In this document: one piece after another, positions 1 through 9,293 of the stretch | Layout: each line of letters begins with the position of its first letter | Numbering within the stretch: the first letter of the stretch is position 1 | Translations under genes and position numbers: made by a program | The notes under the pieces: generated by a model | Told to the model about the DNA's origin: nothing | The model's input: only the letters and a program-made list of their open reading frames with translations | Database searches by the model: none | Source: Lachnospiraceae bacterium | GTDB lineage: Bacteria > Bacillota > Clostridia > Lachnospirales > Lachnospiraceae | Assembly (NCBI GenBank): GCA_910575075.1 | Contig: CAJTCY010000001.1 | Coordinates: forward strand, 206,702-270,701 | DNA length: 64,000 nt | Direction of reading: 5' to 3'

Positions 1-1
1 A

Positions 2-118
2 CCGCAGACCTGGGTAGAACTTACAGACGAAACTGCAATCCGCAATCTGCAGAAAACCCTGGATCTGCTGGAAGAGGATGATGACGTCCAGGCAGTATAC
101 CATAACTGGGATGAATAA
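2..118 (+). CDS. YebC/PmpR-family regulator, C-terminal fragment
   Basis: Only the last 38 codons are in the window; the reading frame is open at the left edge and ends with TAA. The visible tail, ending in DDDVQAVYHNWDE, is the characteristic C-terminus of the YebC/PmpR (TACO1-like) family. These proteins have been described as DNA-binding regulators and, more recently, as translation factors that relieve ribosome stalling at prolines; which role applies here cannot be told. A rho-independent terminator follows about 20 bases later, so this gene ends its own transcription unit. Confidence 0.8.
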   Translation, partial: PQTWVELTDETAIRNLQKTLDLLEEDDDVQAVYHNWDE

Positions 119-138
119 TTACATAAGATAGTGTGAGC

Positions 139-169
139 GGTATCTGGCGAAAGCTGGATACCTTTTTTT
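139..169 (+). terminator. Rho-independent terminator after the YebC-like gene
   Basis: A six-base stem, GGTATC paired with GATACC, with a 12-base loop, is followed directly by a run of T. Confidence 0.75.
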
Positions 170-224
170 ATCTAAAAAAATCAACAAAACGTACAAAAAA
201 GCAGACGGAAAAGTGAAAATTCTG

Positions 225-254
225 TTGATTTCTCCCAATAGTACAGTTTATAAT
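225..254 (+). promoter_or_regulatory. Promoter of the GH59-like gene
   Basis: TTGATT and TATAAT are separated by 18 bases. The -10 box lies about 30 bases before the ATG, and a strong GAGGAGGG ribosome-binding site lies between them. The short spacing suggests a short, unregulated leader. Confidence 0.65.
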
Positions 255-285
255 AAAGTCAGATCAAAAATGAGGAGGGAAATTT

Positions 286-3200
286 ATGGCATTTAGGAGA
301 AAAAGAATTTTCAGTCTGGCTTTGGCAGTTATTTTGACAGCATCTTTCCCTACTGTGAAAGATACCGTTTTTGCCGCAGAAGTACAATATGCGGCAGATT
401 CAAAACCAATTTTGCCGGATGATTTTGGCCAGCCATTAGAGGATAGTAACGGCGTGGCTTGCACAGATTTGGCAAATAAGGTTCAGTTGTCGGGATTCGG
501 GGCAGCTATTGAAGTTGGCACGCAATGGAATAATGAGAACAAAGGTCATGCGGTTATTGAAAATGCGGCGGATTTATTTCAGAAAACGGCTTTTACAGTA
601 CTTATGGATGTGAAACAGCAGTTTGATGTTCCGGACAGGGATGCTGATAAAACAGATCAGCGGGTTGCTCTGACTATTGGAAATGAAACCAATAGCATTC
701 ATCTTTTGACTTACTCTGGCAAGCTGGGATTTGGAGGCAATACCGGAGGGATCAGTACGAATATGACAGAGCTGTCTGGCGTAAATAAGGATGGCTGGAA
801 TGCAGTTGCTATGACTTATGAAGAGACAGGCGCAGGCAATGGGCATATTATTGTTTATATCAATGGTGCCAAAGCTGCTGAAGTGGCAGATATCGGTTTT
901 AAGCTCAGCACTTTGGATCATATGTCAGCCATGCTGGCACGTACTTATGGAACCAATTATCTGCAGCAGGGATGTTATGATAATCTTGTGGTGGGGAATA
1001 CCGTGCTGGATGAGTCAGCGGCAATTGCTGAGACGGCATACCGCAGACAGGAGAAGGAGAGCATACCAGATTACACAGTGGCTGTAAAGGGGAGCGACGT
1101 GGAGCTTGCGGCCGCAAATACGAATGGACTGACCTATAAAGGTTTTGGCATGCTCAACGGCAACAGTACCAGCAATCTTCTTTTAGATTATAAGTCTAAG
1201 AGCCCAGATAAATATGAAGAAATGATGCAGTATCTTTTTGGCGGGGAATATCCGCTGTTTACTCATATTAAGATGGAAATGGGAAATGACGGCAACAATT
1301 CCACTGGGGCAGAAGCGTGCACGATGCGCTATGAAGAGGAAGAGGCAGATGCTTCCCGTTCACCAGGGTTTGTTATGGCTGCAGATGCCAAGAAGATTAA
1401 TCCCCATGTTAAAATCAGTATCCTGCGCTGGGAGATGCCGAAGTGGGTGTCTGATAAATGGAATAAGAATACAGATAATCAGGGATATGAAGCTGTGTAT
1501 AAATGGTATAAGGAGACTGTTTTTGACGCCTATGAAAAATATCATTATATGGTGGATTTTATCAATCCGGACAAAAATGAAACCGGAAACCCTGACACAG
1601 CTTTTATTAAGTGGTTTTCCAACCGGATCAAGAATGAGACACAGTTTCCGTCTTACATCGATGCAGAAGCGCAGGCAAAATACAAAAATATCCGTATTAT
1701 CGCCTCAGATGAAAATAAAGGGCTGAAAATCGTACCTGCCATGCGGGAAGACGCAGAACTATATAATGCAGTTGATATCATTGGCTTTCATTACCGCACC
1801 AATGCTACGGATGACTACGTAAAAATGGCGGATGAAGATGATAAGGAAGTCTGGTACAGTGAAGGATGCGCAACTTTTGGCTATTCAGAACTTCACGAAA
1901 ATAAGACGGTTGAATATGGTGCGCATACCATTGGCGGTTATCAGAGTCCGCTTGCTTTGATGGACAGTTTTATCACAGCTTTCGATTCCTCGCGCCGCAC
2001 CCATTATATGTTCCAGCCTGCTATCGGTTCCTTCTATGAGGGGATACAATATGGGCATAAGGAACTCTTGAGTGCCAGAGATCCATGGAGCGGCTATATT
2101 CATTATGATCCGGCGCTCTATATGCTGGAGCATTTTGCGAAATTTGCCAGAACAGGCTGGGAGGACAGTTCTCCCGATACGAACGATATCTGGCGCGTGA
2201 TTCGTCCGGCTACCAAGGGAGCTTTTGCAGGAAGCGACAATGAGCATGCTACAGCCGGAATTCAGGGAAATGCAGGATATATGACACTTGCTTCTCCAGA
2301 TAAGAAGGATTTTTCTGTAGTAATGGTGAATAATACCCAAAATGCTAAGACGTTTTTTATCAGTGCGGAAGATATGGCGTTATCTGCAGACGCCAGCCTC
2401 AATTTGTGGGTGACGGAGACAGACAGTTATCTGCAGGACAAAGGAACTGCAGATAAGAAGGCGGACGGATGGAAAGTGACCATGCCTGCTTACAGTGTGG
2501 GTACAGCAACTACCTTAAATACACAGCCAGAGCGTGCTCCGGTGGACGGTATACATAAGGAGGACCGGGCGGTGTTAGATACTGACGCCACAGGCGGGAC
2601 CAATGGATCTGCGGGTGACAAAGTATTATATGCTGATAATTTTGAATATGCAGAAGAAACGGCACGGTATTTGGAAGAACGTGGATATGAGCCGCGTTAT
2701 ATGCTGGATGCGCATGGGGCCTGGGTAGTGGAAAATGGAAGACTGAAGCAGGAACTGGGCAGCAGTGTGGGTCAATGGAACCCTGGAGATCCATCCACAA
2801 TTGTGGGAGATTTCCGCTGGATGGATTATGCTGTTTCTGCTGATGTTGAGATTCCCAATGCTGCGGACAATGTCTGGACACGGCTGACAGCACGTTCTCA
2901 GTCTGGCATGAATTGGGATAACAGTGGTTATACCCTAAGTATCAATGGAACTGGAAACTGGGAACTGCACCGCATTGGAACGAAAGTTTCCAGCGGAACT
3001 GTTCTTAAAAATGCGGATGGCAAATATAAATTATCGCTGATGTGCCTGGGGGATACGGTGAGAGTGCTGGTCAATGGAGAAATTGTTAATAATTATAAGG
3101 ACCCGGTACCAATGCTTTCAGGACGTGTAAAATTGAGTTCTACCTGGAATCAGGTATATTTTGACAATCTTTTGGTGGAAACAGTTGATGGCGGAATTCC

Positions 3201-5139
3201 ATATGCTGCGGCCATGATAGACGGGCAGGATGATTCTGTTGTTTATGAAGGAAACTGGACGATAGACAATCCAGGCGGCGGAAGTGCCGATAACTGGTAT
3301 CGTACCATGTCTGTTACCAGCAGCCCGGATGCTTCTTTCAGTTTCCCGATTGACGGCTCGGGATTTGCGATTGTGGGGACGAACGACGGCTCAGCCAAGC
3401 TGGATGTTTATGTAGATAATGAGCTGGTAGGAAAGGGTGTAAGTACAGCAGCATCAACGGTTCGCGGCGAGACGTATCTATTATCAGATTTGAAGCAAGG
3501 AAATCATACCATTCGTGTGGTTGTAAAATCAGGAAAACTGCAGATTGATGCGTTGCACACATTAGGAGAACGTTTAAGTGCAGATGAAAATACACTGATT
3601 TCTGTCAAGACAGAACTTCCTTCAGTACCTGTTATGCTGACAGGGAGCAGTCTTGATGATCTGCCTGCCCAGGTGGATGTGCTGACTGCGAATGGCTCGG
3701 TAGTTAAGAAAAATGTTGTCTGGAATACATTGGCTTCGCAGTTTGAAGGGAAAGAATTTCAAAAAGCATTCCTTACAGGTACGGTACTGGGCGGTGTGAA
3801 CGCAATGGGTTATCCATTGACCGTTTCTGTGCCGGTAGAGATGATCATTCCTTCTGGAACAGTTTATTTTATTGACAGTGTGGAAGGCAATGCGTCGAAA
3901 ACATCTACGGAGCCTTATGAAAAAGTAAAATCTGTCCTGGGTAACCAGCTTTTGAACCAGACGGCTGACCAGAAAAAGACGAGCGATAATGCCTGGGGAC
4001 TGGCAGAGGACGACGCACAGACCAAGGGTTATAATAATAATACTGCCGATATGACAGCAACAGGAATTTATGGCAAGGAAAATGCAGTGGGCGAAACACT
4101 CTCTTACGCGTTTACACTGCCGGCAGGGACGTATAAATTGATTTCCGGGCATCGGGAATGGTGGAATATGAATCGTCCTATGGCAGCAAGTATATCTTTT
4201 GGCGGTCAGGAACAGGATGCGGGGACCATCAGCTTAAGCGGCAGCAGCGGGGATATTTTCCATACGGCGGAATTTACTTTAGACAGTCAGCAGTTGGTGA
4301 CGTATACATTAACAGCAAAGGAAAAACAGGCGCCTGTTATCAGTTGGCTTGGCATTATGAAAAAAGAGCAAAAAGCAGAACATACGCATGAATATACGAT
4401 TGCTGAAGATAATGGAAATGGGACACATACGTTAATTTGCAAGGATGGAGACAGCAGTCAGACAGAGCCGCACACCTGGCAGGCAAATGTCTGCATAAAA
4501 TGCGGAGCAAAAAATTCCCAGGGGCCAGAAGGTCCCCAGACACCAGAAAATCCAGGGACACAGAATCCGTCAGTGTCTTTGCAAAAGCCAGTGGTTTCCA
4601 AACTGGAGAATGCCGGCAAAGGAGTTAAGATAAACTGGAAGAAAGTCTCTGATGCATCTGGCTATTATGTAGAGCGTAAGACGGGGAACGGCAAATGGCA
4701 GAGTGTGAAAACAATCAGTAAAGTTTCTGCCACTTCCTGGACAGATACCAAAGCGTCAAAAAATGGACAGAAATACCAATATAGGGTTTATGCATATCGT
4801 GGAAGCGTTAAGAGCGCTGCTTCTTCGGCAAAGACCATTTACCGGCTAACTGCAAAGAATATTACCGGTCTTAAAAATGTAAATGGGAAGAAGATTCAGT
4901 TGAAGTGGTCTAAGAACACCAAAGCCGGGGGCTATGAAATTCAATATGCGTTGAACAGCAAATTCAGCAAGGCCAAAAAGATGAATGTTTCAGGCGGTGC
5001 AAAATCATCTAAGATTATTTCATCCGGCTTGCAAAAGGGCAGGAAGTATTATATCCGCATACGGAATTATAAAAAATCAGGAAAGACAAAATATTATTCC
5101 TGCTGGAGCAAGGTGAAAAGTATTAAAGTTTCAAAGTAA
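286..5139 (+). CDS. Very large secreted GH59-like glycosidase (galactocerebrosidase-type)
   Basis: A 1617-residue protein with a signal peptide (basic start, hydrophobic stretch to about residue 25, cleavage near VFAAE) and no LPXTG anchor. Domains in order: a LamG/concanavalin-like domain (about 50-250); a TIM-barrel region resembling GH59 galactosylceramidases (about 275-690); a second lectin-like domain (about 780-970) as in GALC; carbohydrate-binding-like and Ig-like regions (about 985-1365); a proline-rich linker near 1410-1430; and two fibronectin type III domains to the end. Within the barrel, Asn431-Glu432 matches the clan GH-A acid/base NE pair, and Glu526 in YSEG matches the nucleophile position. 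Inferred role: hydrolysis of beta-galactosides outside the cell, possibly on host or plant glycoconjugates. It has its own promoter and stands alone. Family assignment is by resemblance, and substrate is unknown. Confidence 0.7.
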   Translation: MAFRRKRIFSLALAVILTASFPTVKDTVFAAEVQYAADSKPILPDDFGQPLEDSNGVACTDLANKVQLSGFGAAIEVGTQWNNENKGHAVIENAADLFQKTAFTVLMDVKQQFDVPDRDADKTDQRVALTIGNETNSIHLLTYSGKLGFGGNTGGISTNMTELSGVNKDGWNAVAMTYEETGAGNGHIIVYINGAKAAEVADIGFKLSTLDHMSAMLARTYGTNYLQQGCYDNLVVGNTVLDESAAIAETAYRRQEKESIPDYTVAVKGSDVELAAANTNGLTYKGFGMLNGNSTSNLLLDYKSKSPDKYEEMMQYLFGGEYPLFTHIKMEMGNDGNNSTGAEACTMRYEEEEADASRSPGFVMAADAKKINPHVKISILRWEMPKWVSDKWNKNTDNQGYEAVYKWYKETVFDAYEKYHYMVDFINPDKNETGNPDTAFIKWFSNRIKNETQFPSYIDAEAQAKYKNIRIIASDENKGLKIVPAMREDAELYNAVDIIGFHYRTNATDDYVKMADEDDKEVWYSEGCATFGYSELHENKTVEYGAHTIGGYQSPLALMDSFITAFDSSRRTHYMFQPAIGSFYEGIQYGHKELLSARDPWSGYIHYDPALYMLEHFAKFARTGWEDSSPDTNDIWRVIRPATKGAFAGSDNEHATAGIQGNAGYMTLASPDKKDFSVVMVNNTQNAKTFFISAEDMALSADASLNLWVTETDSYLQDKGTADKKADGWKVTMPAYSVGTATTLNTQPERAPVDGIHKEDRAVLDTDATGGTNGSAGDKVLYADNFEYAEETARYLEERGYEPRYMLDAHGAWVVENGRLKQELGSSVGQWNPGDPSTIVGDFRWMDYAVSADVEIPNAADNVWTRLTARSQSGMNWDNSGYTLSINGTGNWELHRIGTKVSSGTVLKNADGKYKLSLMCLGDTVRVLVNGEIVNNYKDPVPMLSGRVKLSSTWNQVYFDNLLVETVDGGIPYAAAMIDGQDDSVVYEGNWTIDNPGGGSADNWYRTMSVTSSPDASFSFPIDGSGFAIVGTNDGSAKLDVYVDNELVGKGVSTAASTVRGETYLLSDLKQGNHTIRVVVKSGKLQIDALHTLGERLSADENTLISVKTELPSVPVMLTGSSLDDLPAQVDVLTANGSVVKKNVVWNTLASQFEGKEFQKAFLTGTVLGGVNAMGYPLTVSVPVEMIIPSGTVYFIDSVEGNASKTSTEPYEKVKSVLGNQLLNQTADQKKTSDNAWGLAEDDAQTKGYNNNTADMTATGIYGKENAVGETLSYAFTLPAGTYKLISGHREWWNMNRPMAASISFGGQEQDAGTISLSGSSGDIFHTAEFTLDSQQLVTYTLTAKEKQAPVISWLGIMKKEQKAEHTHEYTIAEDNGNGTHTLICKDGDSSQTEPHTWQANVCIKCGAKNSQGPEGPQTPENPGTQNPSVSLQKPVVSKLENAGKGVKINWKKVSDASGYYVERKTGNGKWQSVKTISKVSATSWTDTKASKNGQKYQYRVYAYRGSVKSAASSAKTIYRLTAKNITGLKNVNGKKIQLKWSKNTKAGGYEIQYALNSKFSKAKKMNVSGGAKSSKIISSGLQKGRKYYIRIRNYKKSGKTKYYSCWSKVKSIKVSK

Positions 5140-5183
5140 TATATCTGTATTGGAAATTTTTTCTGGCTTTATAGCGGCTGTTG

Positions 5184-5192
5184 TGCTAAAAT
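5184..5192 (+). promoter_or_regulatory. Possible extended -10 promoter of the sulfhydrylase gene
   Basis: TGCTAAAAT fits an extended -10 (TGn plus a TATAAT-like box). No convincing -35 box is seen. Transcription from here would start about seven bases before the palindrome at 5206-5230. Confidence 0.35.
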
Positions 5193-5205
5193 TAGATACA
5201 GGAGT

Positions 5206-5230
5206 GCAGGAATGTCCATGACATTCCTGC
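5206..5230 (+). promoter_or_regulatory. Perfect 25-base palindrome before metY
   Basis: GCAGGAATGTC and GACATTCCTGC form perfect 11-base arms around a 3-base centre, ending 14 bases before the AGGAGG ribosome-binding site. No T run follows, so it is not a terminator. It could be a repressor operator just downstream of the transcription start or an RNA hairpin in the leader. No SAM riboswitch or T-box was seen here. Confidence 0.5.
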
Positions 5231-5256
5231 ATATAATACAATCAGGAGGAAATAAG

Positions 5257-6537
5257 ATGAGCAGCTATCAAATTGAGACAAAATGTATTCAGTCTGGCTG
5301 GCACCCTAAAAGGGGAGAGCCCAGAGTACTTCCTATTTATCAAAGTACTACATTTAAATATGACACCAGCGACCAGATGGGAAGGCTGTTTGATTTGGAA
5401 GACAGCGGATATTTTTATACCAGACTCCAGAACCCCACTAATGATGCGGTGGCAGAGAAAATCTGCGAGCTGGAAGGCGGTGTGGCGGCAATGCTCACTT
5501 CTTCTGGACAAGCCGCCAATTATTACGCTGTTTTTAATATTTGTGAAGCAGGAGATCATATGATATGTTCTTCGGCTGTTTATGGAGGAACGTTTAATCT
5601 TTTCAGCGCCACTGTAAAAAAACAGGGCATTGAATGTACTTTTGTCGACCCAGATGCTTCGGCAGAAGAGATTGCAGCCGAATTTCGGCCCAATACCAAG
5701 GTACTGTTTGCAGAGACAATTGCTAATCCGGCATTGGTGGTTCTCGATATTGAGAAATTTGCGAAAGTGGCACATGAACATGGAGTGCCCCTGATCGTAG
5801 ACAATACATTTCCAACGCCGATTAACTGCCGTCCTTTTGAATGGGGAGCTGATATTGTAACACATTCCACTACGAAATATATGGATGGGCATGCGATATG
5901 TGTAGGCGGATGCATCGTGGACAGCGGCAATTTTGACTGGGAGAAATATGCGGACAAATATCCTGGACTGACACAGCCAGACCCTACGTATCATGGAATT
6001 ATTTATACACATAAATTTGGAAAAGGCGCTTACATTACTAAGGCTACAGCACAGATTATGAGAGATCTCGGTTCCATTCAGTCGCCTCAGAATGCGTTTT
6101 TACTGAACGTAGGACTTGAGACACTGCATCTTCGCGTGGCGCGTCATTGCGAGAACGCCGCAAAAGTCGCAGAGTTCTTACATGGGCACGATAAGGTTGC
6201 ATGGGTGAATTATGCGGGGCTTGAAGATAATAAATATCATGCACTTGCAAAAAAATATATGCCAGGGGGTACCTGCGGCGTAATCTCCTTCGGGCTAAAA
6301 GGCGGCAGAGAGGTATCTGTAGGATTTATGGATAAACTGAAATTGATTGCAATAGTCACTCATGTGGCAGACGCAAGAACCTGTGTGCTTCATCCGGCAA
6401 GCCATACGCACAGGCAGATGACGGACGAGCAATTGGAAGAAGCAGGTGTGGCGCCGGATTTGATCCGCCTGTCTGTAGGAATTGAGAATGCAGATGATAT
6501 TATAGCTGATCTGGCTCAGGCATTGGAAACCATATAA
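5257..6537 (+). CDS. metY: O-acetylhomoserine sulfhydrylase (homocysteine synthase)
   Basis: A 426-residue PLP enzyme of the Cys/Met metabolism fold-type I family. The PLP lysine is Lys207 in HSTTKYMDGH. Length and the YTHKFGKGAY region match O-acetylhomoserine sulfhydrylases better than the shorter (about 390-residue) cystathionine or methionine gamma-lyases. Reaction: O-acetylhomoserine plus sulfide gives homocysteine plus acetate, in the cytoplasm, as direct sulfhydrylation for methionine synthesis. The start at MSSYQIETK is chosen because AGGAGG lies seven bases upstream; an in-frame ATG 45 bases earlier falls inside the palindrome and has no ribosome-binding site. No other methionine gene is adjacent. 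A gamma-lyase side activity is possible. Confidence 0.85.
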   Translation: MSSYQIETKCIQSGWHPKRGEPRVLPIYQSTTFKYDTSDQMGRLFDLEDSGYFYTRLQNPTNDAVAEKICELEGGVAAMLTSSGQAANYYAVFNICEAGDHMICSSAVYGGTFNLFSATVKKQGIECTFVDPDASAEEIAAEFRPNTKVLFAETIANPALVVLDIEKFAKVAHEHGVPLIVDNTFPTPINCRPFEWGADIVTHSTTKYMDGHAICVGGCIVDSGNFDWEKYADKYPGLTQPDPTYHGIIYTHKFGKGAYITKATAQIMRDLGSIQSPQNAFLLNVGLETLHLRVARHCENAAKVAEFLHGHDKVAWVNYAGLEDNKYHALAKKYMPGGTCGVISFGLKGGREVSVGFMDKLKLIAIVTHVADARTCVLHPASHTHRQMTDEQLEEAGVAPDLIRLSVGIENADDIIADLAQALETI

Positions 6538-6561
6538 AATTTACGATGGAGGATGTAAAGT

Positions 6562-8016
6562 ATGAGAAAAATTCTGTTTGCAGCATCTGAATGTGTACCA
6601 TTTATTAAAACAGGAGGACTGGCTGATGTATGTGGGGCGCTGCCCAAAGAGTTCGATAAAGGAGATTGGGATATTCGGGTAGTACTGCCTAATTACAGTT
6701 GTATTCCCGAACACTGGAGGAACCAGTTTGAGTATGTGACGCATTTCTATATGAGCTGCGGAAATTATATTCAGAATAAATATGTGGGAGTTCTGCAGTA
6801 TAAAATGGATGGCATTACCTATTATTTTATTGACAACCAGGAGTATTTTGACTGTTTCCTGCCTTACGGGGATATTCGGTTTGACATTGAGAAATTTATA
6901 TTCTTTGATAAAGCCGTGCTCTCTATGCTGCCATTAATTAATTTCCAGCCCCAGATTATTCATTGCCATGACTGGGAGACAGGCTTCATTCCAGTGTATT
7001 TGAACACAGAGTTCCAGGGAGATATGTTCTTCTGGGGCATGAAATCCATTATGACTATTCACAATCTGAAATTCCAGGGAATTTGGGATGTAAAGACCAT
7101 GAAAGGACTGACAGGGCTTCCGGCAAGTTTGTTCGTTCCGGATAAGCTTGAGTTTAAAAAGGATGCCAATATGCTAAAAGGCGGACTGGTATATGCGGAC
7201 TATATTACTACGGTGAGCGATACTTATGCTCAGGAGATTCAGACGGATTATTATGGGGAAGGGCTGAATGGCCTGTTGGCTGCAAGGCATATGGATATGC
7301 AGGGAATTGTCAATGGTATTGACTATGATGTGTACAATCCGGCTACAGATGAGAAACTGTATGTGAATTATGATGCTTCCAATTATCGCAAGAAGAAACC
7401 TATGAATAAAGAGAGACTGCAGCAGGAATTGGGTCTTGCAGTAGATAAGAAGCGTTATATGATTGGCTTGATTTCACGTCTCACAGACCAGAAGGGACTG
7501 GACCTTATCAACTATGTGATTGAGCGTATTATAGATGATTATACACAGTTGGTTGTCATTGGAACCGGGGACCCGCAGTATGAGAATATGTTCCGTCATT
7601 TTGCATGGAAATATCCAGATAAGATATCTGCTAATATCTGTTATTCTGATGACCTTGCCCATAAACTTTATGGAGCTGCAGATGCGTTTTTGATGCCTTC
7701 CCGTTTTGAACCCTGCGGATTGACACAGATGATTTCCTTCCGTTATGGAACGATTCCAATTGTGCGTGAAACGGGAGGATTAAAAGATACCGTTCAGCCC
7801 TACAATGAATACGATAATGTGGGAGATGGGTTCTCCTTTAGCAATTACAATGGAGAAGAAATGCTGAATATTATCAATTATTCCAAACATATTTTCTTTG
7901 ATAAGAAACGCCAGTGGAATCAGATGGTGGACCGTGCCATGGCAAACGATTATTCCTGGAATGCTTCCAAGTTCCGTTATGAGGGACTTTATAAATACTT
8001 GATGGGAGAGTGCTGA
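6562..8016 (+). CDS. glgA: Glycogen synthase (ADP-glucose type)
   Basis: A 484-residue GT5 glycosyltransferase with two Rossmann-like halves. The N-terminal ADP-glucose-binding motif KTGGLADV is at residues 16-23; the C-terminal half carries SRFEPCGLTQM and the ETGGLKDTV region. It extends alpha-1,4-glucan chains from ADP-glucose in the cytoplasm. A GGAGG site lies close before the ATG. glgC, glgB and glgP are not in the window, so the gene is unlinked from the rest of the pathway here. It follows metY by 24 bases and may be cotranscribed with it; a strong terminator follows. Confidence 0.95.
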   Translation: MRKILFAASECVPFIKTGGLADVCGALPKEFDKGDWDIRVVLPNYSCIPEHWRNQFEYVTHFYMSCGNYIQNKYVGVLQYKMDGITYYFIDNQEYFDCFLPYGDIRFDIEKFIFFDKAVLSMLPLINFQPQIIHCHDWETGFIPVYLNTEFQGDMFFWGMKSIMTIHNLKFQGIWDVKTMKGLTGLPASLFVPDKLEFKKDANMLKGGLVYADYITTVSDTYAQEIQTDYYGEGLNGLLAARHMDMQGIVNGIDYDVYNPATDEKLYVNYDASNYRKKKPMNKERLQQELGLAVDKKRYMIGLISRLTDQKGLDLINYVIERIIDDYTQLVVIGTGDPQYENMFRHFAWKYPDKISANICYSDDLAHKLYGAADAFLMPSRFEPCGLTQMISFRYGTIPIVRETGGLKDTVQPYNEYDNVGDGFSFSNYNGEEMLNIINYSKHIFFDKKRQWNQMVDRAMANDYSWNASKFRYEGLYKYLMGEC

Positions 8017-8150
8017 GAAGGAGCATAAGCATACAGCAGTTATCTATTTGAGCGGCTGCTTCTGTCAGGAAGAATAGAAGAAATAAAGTGGTGTTGAAAT
8101 TTAGCTGAAAATATGCGCAGTTTGATAAAAGAATCATAAATTAGCGATAG

Positions 8151-8196
8151 AAAGTGTAAAGTCTTTATGGAAGGAACAAGGCTTTACACTTTTTTT
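8151..8196 (+). terminator. Rho-independent terminator after glgA
   Basis: AAAGTGTAAAG pairs perfectly with CTTTACACTTT around a loop of about 20 bases and runs into seven T. Confidence 0.9.
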
Positions 8197-8200
8197 CATC

Positions 8201-8437
8201 TTATAGGAAAGACCTTGTCACGCTAAAGCGTGAAAGTATCTTTCCTATAAGAGAAATAACAATTATGCGCACTCGTGCAAGAAGAAATATGTCGCTGAAG
8301 CGACTGCACTCGGCGCGGCAAAGTGTGTAGCCCCTCAAGAATGAGGGGTTAGGGGAGTTGAAGTGGGCTTGCCCACTTTGTTCTCTTATAAGAAAGACCT
8401 TGTCACGCTAAAGCGGCTGTACTCGGGGCGTTGAAAC
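8201..8437 (+). repeat. Structured intergenic repeat, copy A
   Basis: Four hairpins in series. The first, 8201-8250, is a 50-base palindrome: 12-base arms TTATAGGAAAGA/TCTTTCCTATAA, unpaired 5-base flanks, then an inner stem TCACGCT/AGCGTGA. The others are GTCGCTGAAGCGAC (8291-8304), an 18-base stem-loop at 8331-8348 (CCCCTC/GAGGGG) and a 16-base stem-loop at 8362-8377 (GTGGGC/GCCCAC). A direct half-copy of the first palindrome's left arm closes the unit near 8389-8415. Copies B (25.6 kb) and C (60.7 kb) share the framework. With flanking DNA it fills the 520-base gap between glgA and the ClpP-like gene; no ORF is convincing. Confidence 0.8.
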
Positions 8438-8536
8438 AAAAATTCAATGGTGTTTGTTTTCTTTTTAGAATAAAATTCATTCTAAAATCCCATACTAAAT
8501 GTAAAATTATCAATGAGAGGATGAAAGAGAATTAGT

Positions 8537-9241
8537 ATGGAAAAAGATGTGAAACAGCAGGAAAAAGAAAAGAATGAAAATGAAGAAATAAAAGATATGG
8601 GACAGCTGACTTTGGAACAGGGGGAAGGCCGTCATAAGATCCATCTTATGTCTATCATTGGAGAAATAGAAGGGCACGAGACCTTGTCTCCCAACGCTAA
8701 GACTACCAAATATGAACATATTCTGCCGAAGCTTGCCTCTATTGAAGATGATGAGAGTGTGGACGGCGTGATGCTTCTGCTCAATACGGTCGGCGGAGAT
8801 GTGGAATCTGGGCTTGCAATTGCGGAAATGATATCTTCCCTGAGCAAGCCAACCGTATCATTAGTGCTTGGGGGAAGCCATTCCATTGGAGTTCCCCTTG
8901 CAGTATCTACAGATTATTCCTATATCGTTCCTACGGGAACGATGGTCATTCATCCGGTGCGCCTGAATGGTCTTGTAATTGGGGCGCCGCAGACATATGA
9001 TTATTTTCAGCAGATGCAGGATCGGATTACTGGATTTGTTGCAGAACATTGCTTTGCGTCGCAGGAACGGTTAGAGCAGATGATGATGAATACCAGTATG
9101 CTCACCAAAGACCTGGGCACAATTTTAGTTGGCGGACAAGCTGTGGAAGAAGGAATTATCAATGAGGTGGGAGGCATTGACGAAGCAATGAAGAAACTGC
9201 ACCAGATGATTGACGAAAATAAGCAAAATAACGAAATCTGA
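8537..9241 (+). CDS. ClpP-like serine peptidase (TepA/YmfB family)
   Basis: A 234-residue protein with a charged, lysine/glutamate-rich first 25 residues followed by a ClpP/crotonase-fold domain. Ser116 in GGSHSIG and His139 in MVIHP match the catalytic Ser and His of ClpP. There is no signal peptide, so it is probably cytoplasmic. In Bacillus subtilis the related tepA (ymfB) also lies just before spoIIIE, the same arrangement as here, which supports the assignment. Proposed roles in the family (protein export enhancement, spore-associated proteolysis) are not settled. The ribosome-binding site is weak (AGAGG, far upstream). Confidence 0.8.
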   Translation: MEKDVKQQEKEKNENEEIKDMGQLTLEQGEGRHKIHLMSIIGEIEGHETLSPNAKTTKYEHILPKLASIEDDESVDGVMLLLNTVGGDVESGLAIAEMISSLSKPTVSLVLGGSHSIGVPLAVSTDYSYIVPTGTMVIHPVRLNGLVIGAPQTYDYFQQMQDRITGFVAEHCFASQERLEQMMMNTSMLTKDLGTILVGGQAVEEGIINEVGGIDEAMKKLHQMIDENKQNNEI

Positions 9242-9287
9242 AAACACGGGAAAGTGGTAATGACATTTTCTATTAATTGTGCTAAAC

Positions 9288-9293
9288 TATAAT
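9288..9293 (+). promoter_or_regulatory. Possible -10 box before the DNA translocase
   Basis: TATAAT about 75 bases before the translocase ATG. A TGACA element lies upstream but too far (more than 20 bases) for a standard -35, so this is weak. Confidence 0.3.

Noticed and set aside
286-5139. A sortase-anchored surface protein
   Set aside because: The C-terminus ends in fibronectin type III domains without LPXTG, hydrophobic helix or basic tail.
5140-5256. A SAM riboswitch or T-box before metY
   Set aside because: The gap is too short and lacks the conserved core sequences; only a simple palindrome is present.
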